A DNA stretch of 64,000 nt, taken from positions 310,001-374,000 of the forward strand of contig CAVYWD010000011.1 in assembly GCA_963772225.1 (NCBI GenBank), given 5' to 3'. The notes beneath the pieces were generated by a model, which saw nothing but the letters and a program-made list of their open reading frames with translations, had not been told where the DNA came from and did not search any database. The position numbers were made by a program, and so were the translations under genes. Of the stretch, positions 1-9,358 are shown one piece after another; position 1 is the first letter of the stretch, and every line of letters starts with the position of its first letter. This stretch comes from CAVYWD01 sp963772225. Its GTDB lineage: Bacteria; Myxococcota; Myxococcia; Myxococcales; UBA5297.

Positions 1-4
1 ATCG

Positions 5-322
5 TCATCGCCGCACGTGCGGGTCGATGCGCGCCAGAAAGACGGATTCGAAGGCGGACAGGCCCTGAGGGAGCCCGTGCTGGCACGCACACGCCAGGTA
101 GAGATCGCCGGCGTGGAGCGCCGCCAGCTCGGCCTCGCTCTGGGCCCGCTGCCCCAGGTGCGCCGCGAACAAATCGTCGCCCAGCTCGACCCCGGGCCAG
201 GCCGCGCGCGCGGCCGCCGCGCACTCCGCGAGCCGAGTCTCGAGCGACGCCAGGGCGCTGCGCGAGAGCCCTCGATTGGCCTTGGGCCGTGCTGCCAGAA
301 ATATTGGAGAGCGCGCGGGCAC
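5..322 (-). CDS. Sigma-70-like factor, N-terminal part, cut at window edge
   Basis: Reads leftward from a GTG at 320-322. The 105 residues carry DLYLACACQHG followed by FESVFLARIDPHVRR, which resembles the helical leader that precedes region 2 in a sigma-70 family common in myxobacteria. A TGA at 5-7 closes this frame before any promoter-binding region, so nothing catalytic or DNA-binding is visible. The bases just beyond could continue the protein in another frame, and other genes in this window show single-base frame breaks, so a frameshift is as likely as a true truncation. The family call rests on one recalled motif; its role as a sigma factor is inference. Confidence 0.5.
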   Translation of the reverse strand: MPARSPIFLAARPKANRGLSRSALASLETRLAECAAAARAAWPGVELGDDLFAAHLGQRAQSEAELAALHAGDLYLACACQHGLPQGLSAFESVFLARIDPHVRR

Positions 323-742
323 GACGGCGACAATCGCCTACCGGCGGAGCCGTTGCAAGACACCGACGGCAAAACCGGCTCTGCCGCGACCCATTCGCCG
401 ATTGCTTCGCCGACCCCTCATCCTCACCTGAGCTGAATGGCCAAAGGCCGTTTCAAAGAGGCAGAAACAGTTTCAGCGTCTCGGAGTCCCGCTTCTCGAG
501 AAGACGGCACCCCCCGCCGTCGATCATCCATCCCCGCCGGCGCTCGGCGCAGACAAGCGAGCCCCAGGAAAGGTTGGCTCGCCACGCTCCTCGCCCTCTG
601 GGGCCAACGAGCGCCTATTCGATGCGAAGAAGTGAACGCGGTCGAGCCCGCCTTCGGAAGTCGATTTCATTTCCACTCCACGAGGGCCCGCGGACCAATC
701 CCGAGCAGGCAACCGGCACGGGCCTCGCCACGGGCAGGCCCG
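323..742. other. Intergenic region, no gene supported
   Basis: 420 bases upstream of the sigma-like gene and downstream of the VIT/VWA gene, both leftward. Open frames on both strands are Arg/Pro/Ser-rich with no family resemblance. A promoter for the sigma-like gene should lie here but no convincing consensus is visible. Confidence 0.5.
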
Positions 743-3007
743 TCATGACCTCAAGAATGCGACCGCCTTGGCGGCATCCTCTTCGCCTTCCTCCGGGCCG
801 ACGACCACGGCCTTCCCCGAGCCCACGGCCAGGACGACCCGATCGCCCAGCGCCAGGCCGGCCCTGAACTCCGGGCGCTCCCGCGCGAGGGCGAAGTAGG
901 CCGCCGAGAGGTATTTGACCTTGAGCGAGCGGCCTGGGGCTTCCAAGGTCTGACAGTCCACCCAGGCGCCCGCGCGCCACAGGTAGGTGCGGCCTCCGGC
1001 GACGCGGACCGGCTCGCTCGGCCGAGGAGCGGCGACCTCCTCCTTCATCGCCCTCGTCTTCCGAGACACCTCGATGCCGGCCTTCCCCTCGACGCGACCG
1101 AGCGCATCGGCGGCGGCGAAGCTCTTTTCGAGGTCGTCGCCCCCGGCGGCGGTCGGCGCGAACGCCGGCGCCGCGGCCGCGCGCGGGAGCCCGCGGTCGC
1201 GCCGCCAGTCCGGCTCGCCAGCAGGGAGTGGCCCGGCGATCGGCCAATCCTCGACGACGAGGTACGAGGTGTACGGCGTCACGATCCCGAACTTCTTGCC
1301 GAGCTGCACCACCTCGTCGCGCAGCTCGGGCTTCTGACCGCGCAGGCGGATCTCCTCGAGCAGATAGCCGACCTTCCGGATGGCCCAGAGCCTGGGGATG
1401 AAATCCTTCTCCTTGTGCTCGGCAGTGGGCGTGGTCGTGCCGTAATCGATTTTCTTCGCCGCGCCGTCGACCGTCCCCGTCAGCGTCGCCTTTACGTCGC
1501 CGGGCTGGCGGTAGCGCCCCAGGACGACCAGCTGACCGCCCTTGAAGAGGTCCGGCAGCTTCTTCGGATAGACGTCGAAGGCCCCCATCGACGACAGGTC
1601 GAGGCCGACGTCGGCGAGCACCGGGTGGCTCAAGGCATCGTAGAAATGAGAAATCCGCGCCTCCAGATCTCGGCCTTCCCGGACGTATTCGGCGGCGCCC
1701 TGGCCTTCGGCCGCCAGGCGATCGAGCAGGCGCGCGTTCAAGTCCTCGCCCACTCCGAAGGTGAAGATCCGGCTCTTGCCCTTGTTGGCTGACGCGACAT
1801 TCCGGGCGATCGCCTCCTCCCCGGTCTCGCCGATGGTCGGCCGGCCGTCGGTGATGAACAGGACGAGGTGCGGCCCTCCTCCTCCGGCCTCGCCATCCTT
1901 CAGGGCGCGCCGCAACGCCTCGTCGATGGCCGTGCCCCCCAGCGCCTCGAGCCCGTCGACGAACGCGACCGCCTTCTGAACGGCGTCCCCGCCCGCCTCG
2001 CGAGGCGACTCGAAGAGCGCCTCGACATCGGTGGCGAAGCGCACAACGTTGAAGCGGTCTTTCGGCGAGAGCCGGGTCACGCAGTACTTGAGCGCGCTCC
2101 GGGCCACCTTCAGGCGCTCGCCGGCCATGGAACCGGAAGTATCGAGGACGAAGGTGATGCGCTTCCCGAGGATCTCGTCCTTCTGCAGCTCCTGCTTCGG
2201 CGAGAGGAGCGCCAGGAAGTAGCCCGGCTCGGAGGCCTCTTGGTAGGTCAGGAGCGACAAGCCGACCGCCTTCTCCGAGACGGAATAGTAGAGGTCGAGG
2301 TCTCGCCCGAGCTCAGCTTGGGGCCCCAGCTCCAGCCCGACCAGAGCGCCGTGCTCGCCCCGTCGAGCGACCTGGAGGGAATGCGTGGGCGAGTAGAGGG
2401 ACCGCAGAGGCACCGCCGATGCGACCGTGGCGCTGAAGGTGAAATCCTGTCGCACGGTCGAGGGAAGGCTGGCGTGGCCTCCGGCGCCGAGCGGATACCG
2501 GTAGTGGTAGGCGCCGCCGGCGAACTCGAGCACCTGGGAGAAGGCGAGCTCGATCTTCTGCTCGCCCCGCGCGGGGACCGGAAAGACCCGCGCGCGGAAA
2601 ACGTCGGAATCGACGTATTCCAGCAGCCCCGGGTCCTGCAGCCGCCGCACGATGCCCTCGTAGATGGCGCTCGCCTTCTCCTTTTCCAGCATCTCCGCGC
2701 GCGTCTTCTTCCCGTCGATCCAGAGATAGAACTCGCTGAGCGCCGCGCCCTTGGGCAGCGGGAACACGTAGTGCGCCTCGAGCGGCCGCGGACTGTCGTT
2801 GACGAACACCTGCTCGACGCGGGTGAATGCGGCGCCGTCCTTCAGCTCGGCGCTGACGCGCTGGCTCTTGATGGCGAGCGGCGGGGCGGACGGCTCCACC
2901 GGAATGAGCAGGCCTTGAGCGAGAGCCTGCGGCGCCAGGGACAACAGCGCGCCGAGGGACGCCAGCGGCGCGAGAACCACGAGAGACGGTCGAGCGTACA
3001 TGGGCAT
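743..3007 (-). CDS. VIT and VWA domain secreted or surface protein
   Basis: 754 residues with a signal peptide (hydrophobic 8-28, cleavage likely after ALA at 28-30). Residues about 35-170 form a VIT domain, the fold that precedes VWA domains in inter-alpha-trypsin inhibitor heavy chains. A VWA domain follows at about 283-455 with an intact metal-binding MIDAS motif DTSGSM at 289-294. The C-terminal third is Ala/Pro-rich and unassigned. Such proteins act in the periplasm or at the surface, probably in metal-dependent protein binding; the partner is unknown. A second in-frame ATG at 3001 sits 8 bases after GAGGAG, a better spacing than the first, so 3001 may be the real start. It is divergent from the thioredoxin-fold gene at 3356. 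Confidence 0.85.
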   Translation of the reverse strand: MPMYARPSLVVLAPLASLGALLSLAPQALAQGLLIPVEPSAPPLAIKSQRVSAELKDGAAFTRVEQVFVNDSPRPLEAHYVFPLPKGAALSEFYLWIDGKKTRAEMLEKEKASAIYEGIVRRLQDPGLLEYVDSDVFRARVFPVPARGEQKIELAFSQVLEFAGGAYHYRYPLGAGGHASLPSTVRQDFTFSATVASAVPLRSLYSPTHSLQVARRGEHGALVGLELGPQAELGRDLDLYYSVSEKAVGLSLLTYQEASEPGYFLALLSPKQELQKDEILGKRITFVLDTSGSMAGERLKVARSALKYCVTRLSPKDRFNVVRFATDVEALFESPREAGGDAVQKAVAFVDGLEALGGTAIDEALRRALKDGEAGGGGPHLVLFITDGRPTIGETGEEAIARNVASANKGKSRIFTFGVGEDLNARLLDRLAAEGQGAAEYVREGRDLEARISHFYDALSHPVLADVGLDLSSMGAFDVYPKKLPDLFKGGQLVVLGRYRQPGDVKATLTGTVDGAAKKIDYGTTTPTAEHKEKDFIPRLWAIRKVGYLLEEIRLRGQKPELRDEVVQLGKKFGIVTPYTSYLVVEDWPIAGPLPAGEPDWRRDRGLPRAAAAPAFAPTAAGGDDLEKSFAAADALGRVEGKAGIEVSRKTRAMKEEVAAPRPSEPVRVAGGRTYLWRAGAWVDCQTLEAPGRSLKVKYLSAAYFALARERPEFRAGLALGDRVVLAVGSGKAVVVGPEEGEEDAAKAVAFLRS

Positions 3008-3355
3008 GGCTCCTCGAGACTGCGGCGTTCAACGCGCGGCGCCGCCGCAGGATCTTTCTGGGGGCCCACGAACAGGCGCTTAGGGCATGGATCCAGGAGG
3101 GGAATGCCTTTGGATTGCGCGGTGTTCGTCTGGTCCGCTACCCGGAGATGGAGCCGGGCCGTGCGCCGCCGGCGCGGGCCACTGCCGCTCCGGCGAGGAC
3201 TCTAATTGCCGGCAAGCCGCGCCCCCTCTAGACTCTCGCCCTCCCGAGGCCCGAGCGAGGGGACTGCCCGCGCCCCGGTGTCTCTTTTCAACGCAGTGCA
3301 ACGCGGTCGCGCCAGAGCCGCCGACCGGCGCCGCAAGAAAGGAAGAATCGAGGAC
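3008..3355. other. Divergent intergenic region
   Basis: 348 bases between two divergently transcribed secreted-protein genes, so promoters for both must lie here. No clear -35/-10 pair, operator palindrome or RNA gene was recognised. Overlapping open frames here are antisense or out-of-frame shadows. Confidence 0.5.
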
Positions 3356-4967
3356 ATGAAGCGAATCTTGTTGAGTGCTTGCGTCGCCGCGACGTCGCTG
3401 TCGCTGTCGGCTTGTCCCCCCTCGTCGCCCGGCGGAGTCAACGCGTCGGGGAGCCCCAAGGGCACTTCCGCCCCGAGCGCCGCCGCGCCTGCGGGCCCGA
3501 AGAGCCCCGACGCGGTCAAAGCTGAGTTCTACGTCATGAGCCAGTGCCCCTTCGGCGTCCAGGTGGTCAACGGCGTCAAGGATGCGGTGGACAAGCTCGG
3601 CCCCGACCTCGACCTCTCCATCGACTACATCGGCGGCGACGCGAACGGGACGCTGACCTCCATGCACGGACCCGACGAGGTGACCGGGGACATCGTGCAG
3701 CTCTGCGCGATGAAGGCCGCGCCGGGCAAGTACCTCGACATGGTGGTGTGCCAGAACAAGGAGCCCAAGGCCATCGCCAAGAATTGGGAGTCCTGTGCGC
3801 AGGCGGCGCAGCTCCCGGTCGAGCAGAATCCGCACCTGTCTCAACGGAGAGGAAGGCAAGGAGCTCCTGAAGGCGAGCTTCAAGCGCTCCGAGGACCGGC
3901 ACGCGACCGGCAGCCCCACCATCTACGTCGCCGGCAAGCTCTACAGCGGCGGCCGCCGGCCGACCGACTTCCTGCGCGCCTTCTGCGCCGAGCACAAGGG
4001 CGCGACCAAGCCGCAGGCGTGCCAGAACATCCCCGAGGCGCCCAAGGTCAACGTGACGCTCATCGGCGACAAGCGCTGCCCCGAGTGCCGAGTGGACGCC
4101 TGGGCGAACAACCTCAAGTCGCGGCTCGCGAACCCGGCCCTCACCGTGCTTGAGTACACCGAGCCCGAGGGGCGCAAGCTCTACGACGCGCTTGGCGAGA
4201 ACCCAGGCCCACTGCCCATGGTGCTGTTCGACTCGACCCTCGACGCCGACAAGGAAGCGGTCGGCATGTTCAACCGCTACCTGCAGCCGCGCGGCTCCTA
4301 CCGCATGCTGCAGATTGGCGGCGAGTGGAACCCCACCTGCATGAACGACGGCGGCTGCAAGCTCGACGCATGCAAGGCGACGCTCGCGTGCAAGGCGGAG
4401 ACGCCCAAGACCCTGGACGTCTACGTCATGAGCCAGTGCCCGTTCGGCGTGCGCGCCCTCAACGCCATGGATGAGGTCCTCAAGACCTTCAACGGCGCAA
4501 TCAACTTCGCCGTCCATTACATCGGAAGCGGCACGGCGAAGGAGGGCTTCAGGTCGCTCCACGGCGCAAACGAGGTCGACGAGGACGTCCGCGAGCTGTG
4601 CGCCATGAAGCTCGCGCCGAAGAGCTACAAGTGGATGGACTACGTGCTCTGCCGCAACAAGAGCATCACCTCCGACAAGTGGCAGGACTGCACCGGCAAG
4701 AATTTTGGATTCGAGGCCAAGGCGATGCAGCACTGCGTCGAGTCCGAGGGCAAGAAGCTGCTGGAGAGCGACCTGAAGCTCGCCAGCGCGCTCAACGTCG
4801 GCGCGAGCCCGACCTGGGTCGCCAATGGCAAATTCAAGTTCTCCGGCGCCGATGCCGAGACCATCAAGAGCAAGGTCTGCGAGCACAACAAGGGCCTGAA
4901 GGGCTGCGACAAGACGCTTTCCGGCCCTGCTCAAGGCGGAGCGCCGGCGGGCAACTGCGGGAAGTAG
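3356..4967 (+). CDS. Secreted lipoprotein with three thioredoxin-fold modules, one frame break
   Basis: Starts at ATG 3356 with MKRILLSACVAATSLSLSAC, a lipoprotein signal. Module 1 has YVMSQCPFGVQ, a middle module has IGDKRCPECRV (a CxxC), and module 3 repeats YVMSQCPFGVR. Modules 1 and 3 also share SMHGPDEV/SLHGANEV, CAMK and VC(Q/R)NK, so they are an internal duplication resembling the GILT-type thiol reductase fold. In both, the second redox cysteine is Gly (CPFG), while the middle CPEC keeps both. The frame breaks at about 3827: dropping one A from CAGAATC joins the two halves as LPVEQIRTCLNG, which then aligns with AMQHCVESEG of module 3. Probable role is periplasmic thiol-disulfide exchange; substrate unknown. 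A strong hairpin follows the stop. Confidence 0.75.
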
Positions 4968-4997
4968 CACTCGCCGCTTTCCACACTCGTGAATTGC

Positions 4998-5032
4998 TCG
5001 AGCGGCCGGCCCTCCGGGCACCGGCCGCTCGA
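4998..5032 (+). terminator. Perfect 12-bp stem hairpin after the thioredoxin-fold gene
   Basis: TCGAGCGGCCGG at 4998-5009 pairs perfectly with 5021-5032 across an 11-base loop, about 30 bases after the stop at 4967, and is followed by CGTTTCTC. This is a good intrinsic-terminator stem, although the T-tract is weak. Confidence 0.65.
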
Positions 5033-5132
5033 CGTTTCTCGGGTCATGCTCAGGTCGCCGAGCGGACGTTCGCCGCCAAAGCCAGGAGCGCGGGAGCCGT
5101 TCGCCCAGCGGGGGACGGCTATACTCCGCGAC

Positions 5133-6323
5133 ATGAACCCCATTCTTTTTTCGCTGCTGCTCTGTGCGGCTCCTGCAACCCCCGCCGAGGGCGAGACCAA
5201 CGCCCTCTCGCTCCTTTCCGGCGCCCGCCAAGTCAACGCCTCCGGGCAACCCGAAGGAAATGCCGAGGCCCTCATCGACGGTCAATCCGACCAGCGCTGG
5301 GAGCCGACTGTCAGCGGTGAACGCCAGGCGGTCTTCGAGCTCCCCGAGGCGTACGACCTCTCCCGCGGCGAGGCCATCAACTCGAACGTCGAGGAGAGCT
5401 GGCCGGGCATCTCCGTGAAGCGCCTCCGCCTCGAGTCAGGCCCCGGCCCCGTCGGCCCGTGGAAGCCGCTCGCCGACGCGACGCTCGAGAAGAAGCTGGC
5501 ACCTCAGTCCTTCAAGGTCGCCGGCGGCAAGGCGGTGCGCTACGTCCGCGTCTCGCTCCTCGAGAACTACGGCAGCACGGAGTGGTTCAGCCTCAGCGAG
5601 CTCTCGCTGTTTGGCCGGCCCAGCGAATCGCACAAAGTGGACTTCAATGGCGTCTGGGACACCTCCTACGGCGAGATGAAGCTCACGCAAACCGGGCAGC
5701 GCATCTGGGGCTGCTATGGCTGGCCAGACTCGAAGACGAGCAACTACACCGTCGACGGCACGCTCGAGGGCCGGGTCTTCGCCGGCACCTGGCGGCAGGT
5801 CGACGACGTCGGGAACGAGGCGGTGGGGCTCATCGTCTTCGCGCTCAACAAGGAAGGCGACCTCTCCGGCGTCTGGGGCACCGACGCGACGAACCGGACG
5901 GGGCGCTGGGACGGCCACCGCAAGGGCGAGGCCGCCCTCGTCTGCGAGCCGCCAGAGAAGTCCTTACGCAAGGAGCTGGCCGCCAAAGGGCGCGTGGTGC
6001 TGCGCGGCATCCTCTTCGACACCGCCAAGGACGTGATCCGCCCCGAGTCCGAGCCGGTCCTGCGAGAGCTGGCCGCGGCCATGAAGGCCACTCCGGGCAA
6101 GGCCTACCTCATCGAGGGCCACACCGACGACCGGGGAGGCAAGGAGTTCAACCAGGCGCTCTCGGAGAAGCGCTCGGCCTCGGTGAAGACCTGGCTCGAG
6201 AAGGCCGGCGTCAAGGCCAAGCTCAAGCCCGTGGGCTACGGCCTGACGCGGCCCGCGGCCCCCAACACCACCGACGGAGGCCGGGCGGCCAATCGCCGGG
6301 TCGAGGTGGCGGCCGAAGAGTAG
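5133..6323 (+). CDS. OmpA-family protein with discoidin-like N-terminal domain
   Basis: 396 residues from ATG 5133, beginning MNPILFSLLLCAAPATPAEG, a short signal peptide. Residues about 25-170 look like a discoidin (F5/8 type C) sugar-binding fold: NASGQPEGNAEALIDG, DQRWEP and a closing LSELSLFG. A middle part (about 175-280) has FNGVWDTSYGEMKLTQ and GTWRQVDDVGN, a small beta-rich domain. Residues 290-395 are an OmpA peptidoglycan-binding domain with LRGILFDTAKDVIRPES, IEGHTDDRGG and NRRVEV. It probably anchors to the cell wall and presents a ligand-binding domain; the ligand is unknown. Its 3' end faces lpdA, with only 27 bases between the stops. Confidence 0.85.
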   Translation: MNPILFSLLLCAAPATPAEGETNALSLLSGARQVNASGQPEGNAEALIDGQSDQRWEPTVSGERQAVFELPEAYDLSRGEAINSNVEESWPGISVKRLRLESGPGPVGPWKPLADATLEKKLAPQSFKVAGGKAVRYVRVSLLENYGSTEWFSLSELSLFGRPSESHKVDFNGVWDTSYGEMKLTQTGQRIWGCYGWPDSKTSNYTVDGTLEGRVFAGTWRQVDDVGNEAVGLIVFALNKEGDLSGVWGTDATNRTGRWDGHRKGEAALVCEPPEKSLRKELAAKGRVVLRGILFDTAKDVIRPESEPVLRELAAAMKATPGKAYLIEGHTDDRGGKEFNQALSEKRSASVKTWLEKAGVKAKLKPVGYGLTRPAAPNTTDGGRAANRRVEVAAEE

Positions 6324-6350
6324 CGGCCTCGGCCCTACCGCGCGCGTCCG

Positions 6351-7745
6351 TCAAAGGTTGATCGTCGCGCCGAGCGCGGCGTGCGCCGCCTCCCCCATCG
6401 CCTCGGACAGCGTCGGGTGCGCGTGGATGGTGCGCGCGAGCTCCTCGGTGGTGGTCTCCAGCTGCAGCGCCGCGCAGGCCTCGGCGATGAGCTCGGTCGC
6501 GTGGGCGCCGACGATGTGGACGCCGAGGACCTCGTCGTACTTCTTCTCGCTGACGATCTTGACGAAGCCGTCGTTCTCCCCAGCGATGGTCGCCTTGCCG
6601 ATGGCGGCGAACGGGAAGAGGCCCACCTTCACGTCGTCGCCGCGCTCGCGGGCCTTCTTCTCGGTGAGCCCCACCGACGCCGCCTCGGGCGCGGTGTAGG
6701 TCGCGCTCGGCGCACGGTCGTAGCGCAGCGGCGCGGGGTCCTTCCCCGCGATGGAATCGGCGGCGACGATGCCCTCGTGGCTCGCCACGTGCGCCAGGGC
6801 GAGCGTCGGGACGAGGTCGCCGATGGCCCAGATGCCGGGGACCCGGGTCTTCATCTGGCCGTCCACGGGGACGAAGCCGCGGTCGGTCTCGAGGCCGACG
6901 CTCGCGAGGCCCAGGTCCTCGGACACCGGCTTGCGCCCCACCGCGACGAGCAGCGCCTCTGCCTCCAAGAGCTGCGGGCCCGAAGGACACCCGGCAAAGA
7001 CCCTCACTCCCGCCTCGGTCACCTCGACGCGCTCGACCTTGGTCTGGAGGAGAAAGTCGACCTTCCGGCGGCGGAAGGCCTTCTCCATCTCCTTCGAGAC
7101 ATCCTCGTCCTCGAGCGGCAGCAGGTGCGGCAAAAGCTCGACGACGGTCACCTGCGCGCCGAACGACCGGAAGATGGACGCGAACTCCATGCCCACCGCG
7201 CCGGCCCCCAGCACGATGAGGCTCTTGGGCACTGCGGCGACCTCCAGGATGGAGTCGCTGGTGAGAATGCGCCGGTGGTCGGGCGCGATGCCCGGCAGGT
7301 CCTTCACCTCGCTGCCGGTCGCGAGGATCACGCTCTTTGCCTCGAGGAGCTGGGCGGCGCCCTCGCCCTGCACCTCCACCCGCCCCGGCCCGGCGAGCCG
7401 GCCGTGTCCTTTGAAGACGGCAATGCCGTACTTCTTCATGAGCCCGGCGACCCCGCCCGAGAGCTTGGCCACCACCCGCTCCTTGCGCTTCATCACCTTC
7501 TCGAGGTTGAGCGCGGCGCGCTCCACGTCGACGCCGAAGTCCGCCGCCCGCGCGCAGGTCTCGAGCGTCGCGGCCGACTGCAGCAAGCTCTTGGTGGGGA
7601 TGCACCCGCGCAACAGGCACGTGCCGCCCAGGCGCTTGTCCCGCTCGACCAGCGCGACCTTGAGGCCATTGTGCGCCGCGCGAATGGCCGCGACATAACC
7701 GCCCGGCCCCGAGCCGATCACCACCACGTCGAATGCGTTCGCCAC
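6351..7745 (-). CDS. lpdA: Dihydrolipoyl dehydrogenase (E3)
   Basis: 464 residues, the usual E3 length. It reoxidises dihydrolipoamide in 2-oxoacid dehydrogenase complexes or the glycine cleavage system using FAD and NAD+. The N-terminus VVVIGSGPGGYVAA binds FAD, GGTCLLRGCIPTK holds the redox cysteine pair, GAGAVGMEFASIF is the NAD site, GIWAIGDL the second FAD motif, and HAHPTLSEAMGEA contains the catalytic His-Glu pair. I chose the GTG at 7743-7745 because AAGGAG lies 9 bases before it and the protein then begins right at the Rossmann motif. The M20 dipeptidase gene lies 40 bases upstream on the same strand, so the two may be co-transcribed. No E1 or E2 gene is in the window. Confidence 0.95.
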   Translation of the reverse strand: MANAFDVVVIGSGPGGYVAAIRAAHNGLKVALVERDKRLGGTCLLRGCIPTKSLLQSAATLETCARAADFGVDVERAALNLEKVMKRKERVVAKLSGGVAGLMKKYGIAVFKGHGRLAGPGRVEVQGEGAAQLLEAKSVILATGSEVKDLPGIAPDHRRILTSDSILEVAAVPKSLIVLGAGAVGMEFASIFRSFGAQVTVVELLPHLLPLEDEDVSKEMEKAFRRRKVDFLLQTKVERVEVTEAGVRVFAGCPSGPQLLEAEALLVAVGRKPVSEDLGLASVGLETDRGFVPVDGQMKTRVPGIWAIGDLVPTLALAHVASHEGIVAADSIAGKDPAPLRYDRAPSATYTAPEAASVGLTEKKARERGDDVKVGLFPFAAIGKATIAGENDGFVKIVSEKKYDEVLGVHIVGAHATELIAEACAALQLETTTEELARTIHAHPTLSEAMGEAAHAALGATINL

Positions 7746-7785
7746 GTCGGATTTCTCCTTTGGGGCCCGGCTGGCGAGCCAGGGG

Positions 7786-9177
7786 CTACAGGACCGCCGC
7801 CAGCTCCTCGTAAAGATAGATGGCGCTGCGCATCGCCTTGTGCAGGTCGGACAGATCGCAGCTCTCGTTCTCGGCGTGCGCGTTGGAGTACGGATCCTCG
7901 ACGCCGATGAGCAGCGCGGGCACGCCCCCCAGCTCCTTGGCGAACGGCTCGACGAAGCCGATGGACCCGCCGCAGCCCACGAAGAGCGCCCCGCGGCCGA
8001 AGCCCTTCTCGAGCGCGCGCGCCGCCGCCTGGAAGGGCGGAGCCGAGGCGTCGGTGTACCACCAGTTCCCGCCGCCATCGCCCCGGACCTCCACCTGGAC
8101 GCCCCACGGCGCGCTCGCCTTCAGCTTCTCGGTGAGCGCCGCCAGGGTCCACGCCGGGTCCATGTCGGGCACCAGGCGGATGCCGACGCGCGCCCAGGCC
8201 GAGTCATTGAGGATGTTGCGCGCCTCCTTGCGCGAGCTCGCCTGGAGGGCGTTCACCGCCAGCGAGGGCTGCCGCCAGTTGGTCTCGAACGGATGCCTGG
8301 GCGCGCCGAGCATCTGCACGCCGGGGAGCATCGACGCCTGCTTGCGGAAGTCGCCCACGGTGGCGGGCAGCGCCTCGATGCTCTTCCGCTCGGCGTCGGT
8401 GAGGGGCCGCACCTTGTCATAGAGGCCGGGGATGGCGATGGTGCCGTCCGGGTTCGTGAGCGATGCGAGCATCTGGCAGAGCGCCATGGCCGCGTCGGGG
8501 ACCGGCCCGCCCCACATGCCCGAGTGGACCGCGTGCTCGAGCGCGCTCACCTCCACCTCGACCGTGACCAGCCCGCGGAGCGCGGTGGTGATCGAGGGCA
8601 GGCCGACGTCGAAGTTGCCGGTGTCGGTGAGCACCATGGCGTCGGCCTGCAGGAGCTGCCGGTGCGCCTGGAGAAGCGCGGGCAGGTGGCCGGAGCCCAC
8701 CTCCTCCTCTCCCTCGATGAGCACCTTGACGTTGAGCGGCAGCGCGCCATTCGCCTTCAGGAAGCTGTCCAGCGCTGCGGCGTGCACCGCCACGCCCGCC
8801 TTGTCGTCGGCCGTGCCCCGGCCGTAGAGCCGGCCGTTCCGCTCCACCGGCTCGAAGGGCTTGCTGAGCCACTTGGCCTCGTCGCCCGCGGGCTGGACGT
8901 CGTGGTGAGCGTACAGGAGGAGCGTCGGCTTGCCAGGGGCGCCCAGCCACTCGCCGTAGACGTAGGGCGGTGAGCCTTCGACGATCAGCTGCCGGACGTT
9001 TTGCAGACCGCGCGCCTGGAGGAGCGACGCGACGGCCTCGGCGCTCCGCCGGACCTCTTCTCTGGGAAAGCCCTCGAAGGCCACGCTGGGAATGCGCACG
9101 AGCGCCTTGAGGTCTTCGAGGTAGGTGGCGCGATGGGCCTCGAGGTGTTGGATCGCCTTGTCGGCGGCGCTGGCCAT
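7786..9177 (-). CDS. M20-family dipeptidase
   Basis: 463 residues from ATG 9177, preceded by AGGAG. Motifs of the di-zinc M20 peptidases are complete: YAHHDVQPAGD (first His and Asp), GRGTADDKAG (bridging Asp), EGEEEVGSGH (catalytic Glu-Glu) and DTGNFD. The dimerisation lid follows from about residue 210 (LRGLVTVEVEVSALEHAVHSG). The family includes carnosinase-like and PepV-like cytosolic dipeptidases that release amino acids from small peptides; exact specificity cannot be read. No signal peptide is visible, so it is cytoplasmic. It lies just upstream of lpdA on the same strand and is divergent from the BtaA-like gene at 9359. Confidence 0.92.
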   Translation of the reverse strand: MASAADKAIQHLEAHRATYLEDLKALVRIPSVAFEGFPREEVRRSAEAVASLLQARGLQNVRQLIVEGSPPYVYGEWLGAPGKPTLLLYAHHDVQPAGDEAKWLSKPFEPVERNGRLYGRGTADDKAGVAVHAAALDSFLKANGALPLNVKVLIEGEEEVGSGHLPALLQAHRQLLQADAMVLTDTGNFDVGLPSITTALRGLVTVEVEVSALEHAVHSGMWGGPVPDAAMALCQMLASLTNPDGTIAIPGLYDKVRPLTDAERKSIEALPATVGDFRKQASMLPGVQMLGAPRHPFETNWRQPSLAVNALQASSRKEARNILNDSAWARVGIRLVPDMDPAWTLAALTEKLKASAPWGVQVEVRGDGGGNWWYTDASAPPFQAAARALEKGFGRGALFVGCGGSIGFVEPFAKELGGVPALLIGVEDPYSNAHAENESCDLSDLHKAMRSAIYLYEELAAVL

Positions 9178-9358
9178 GGCAGGCTCCTGTCCGAAAAAGG
9201 GGAAGATGCCTCGCGGCGCTTCTAACGAGATCGCCGCTCGAATTTCTGACGCGTGAGAATGCTTCAAGGCGCGCGACGAAGGCGAGGAAATTGCCGGCTG
9301 GCGCTCACTGATATACGCATGGGGTAGGCACCAGGCCCTTCCGAGAGAGCAGCGAAGC

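Noticed and set aside
437..748. Plus-strand 103-codon frame (MAKGRFKEAETVSAS)
   Set aside because: Arg/Ser-rich, no ribosome binding site, overlaps the end of the VWA gene, no resemblance to a family.
1868..3205. 445-codon open frame antisense to the VIT/VWA gene
   Set aside because: Same cause; the minus strand carries complete VIT and MIDAS motifs.
3576..5285. 569-codon open frame antisense to the thioredoxin-fold gene
   Set aside because: Shadow frame; the plus strand has signal peptide and repeated CPFG motifs.
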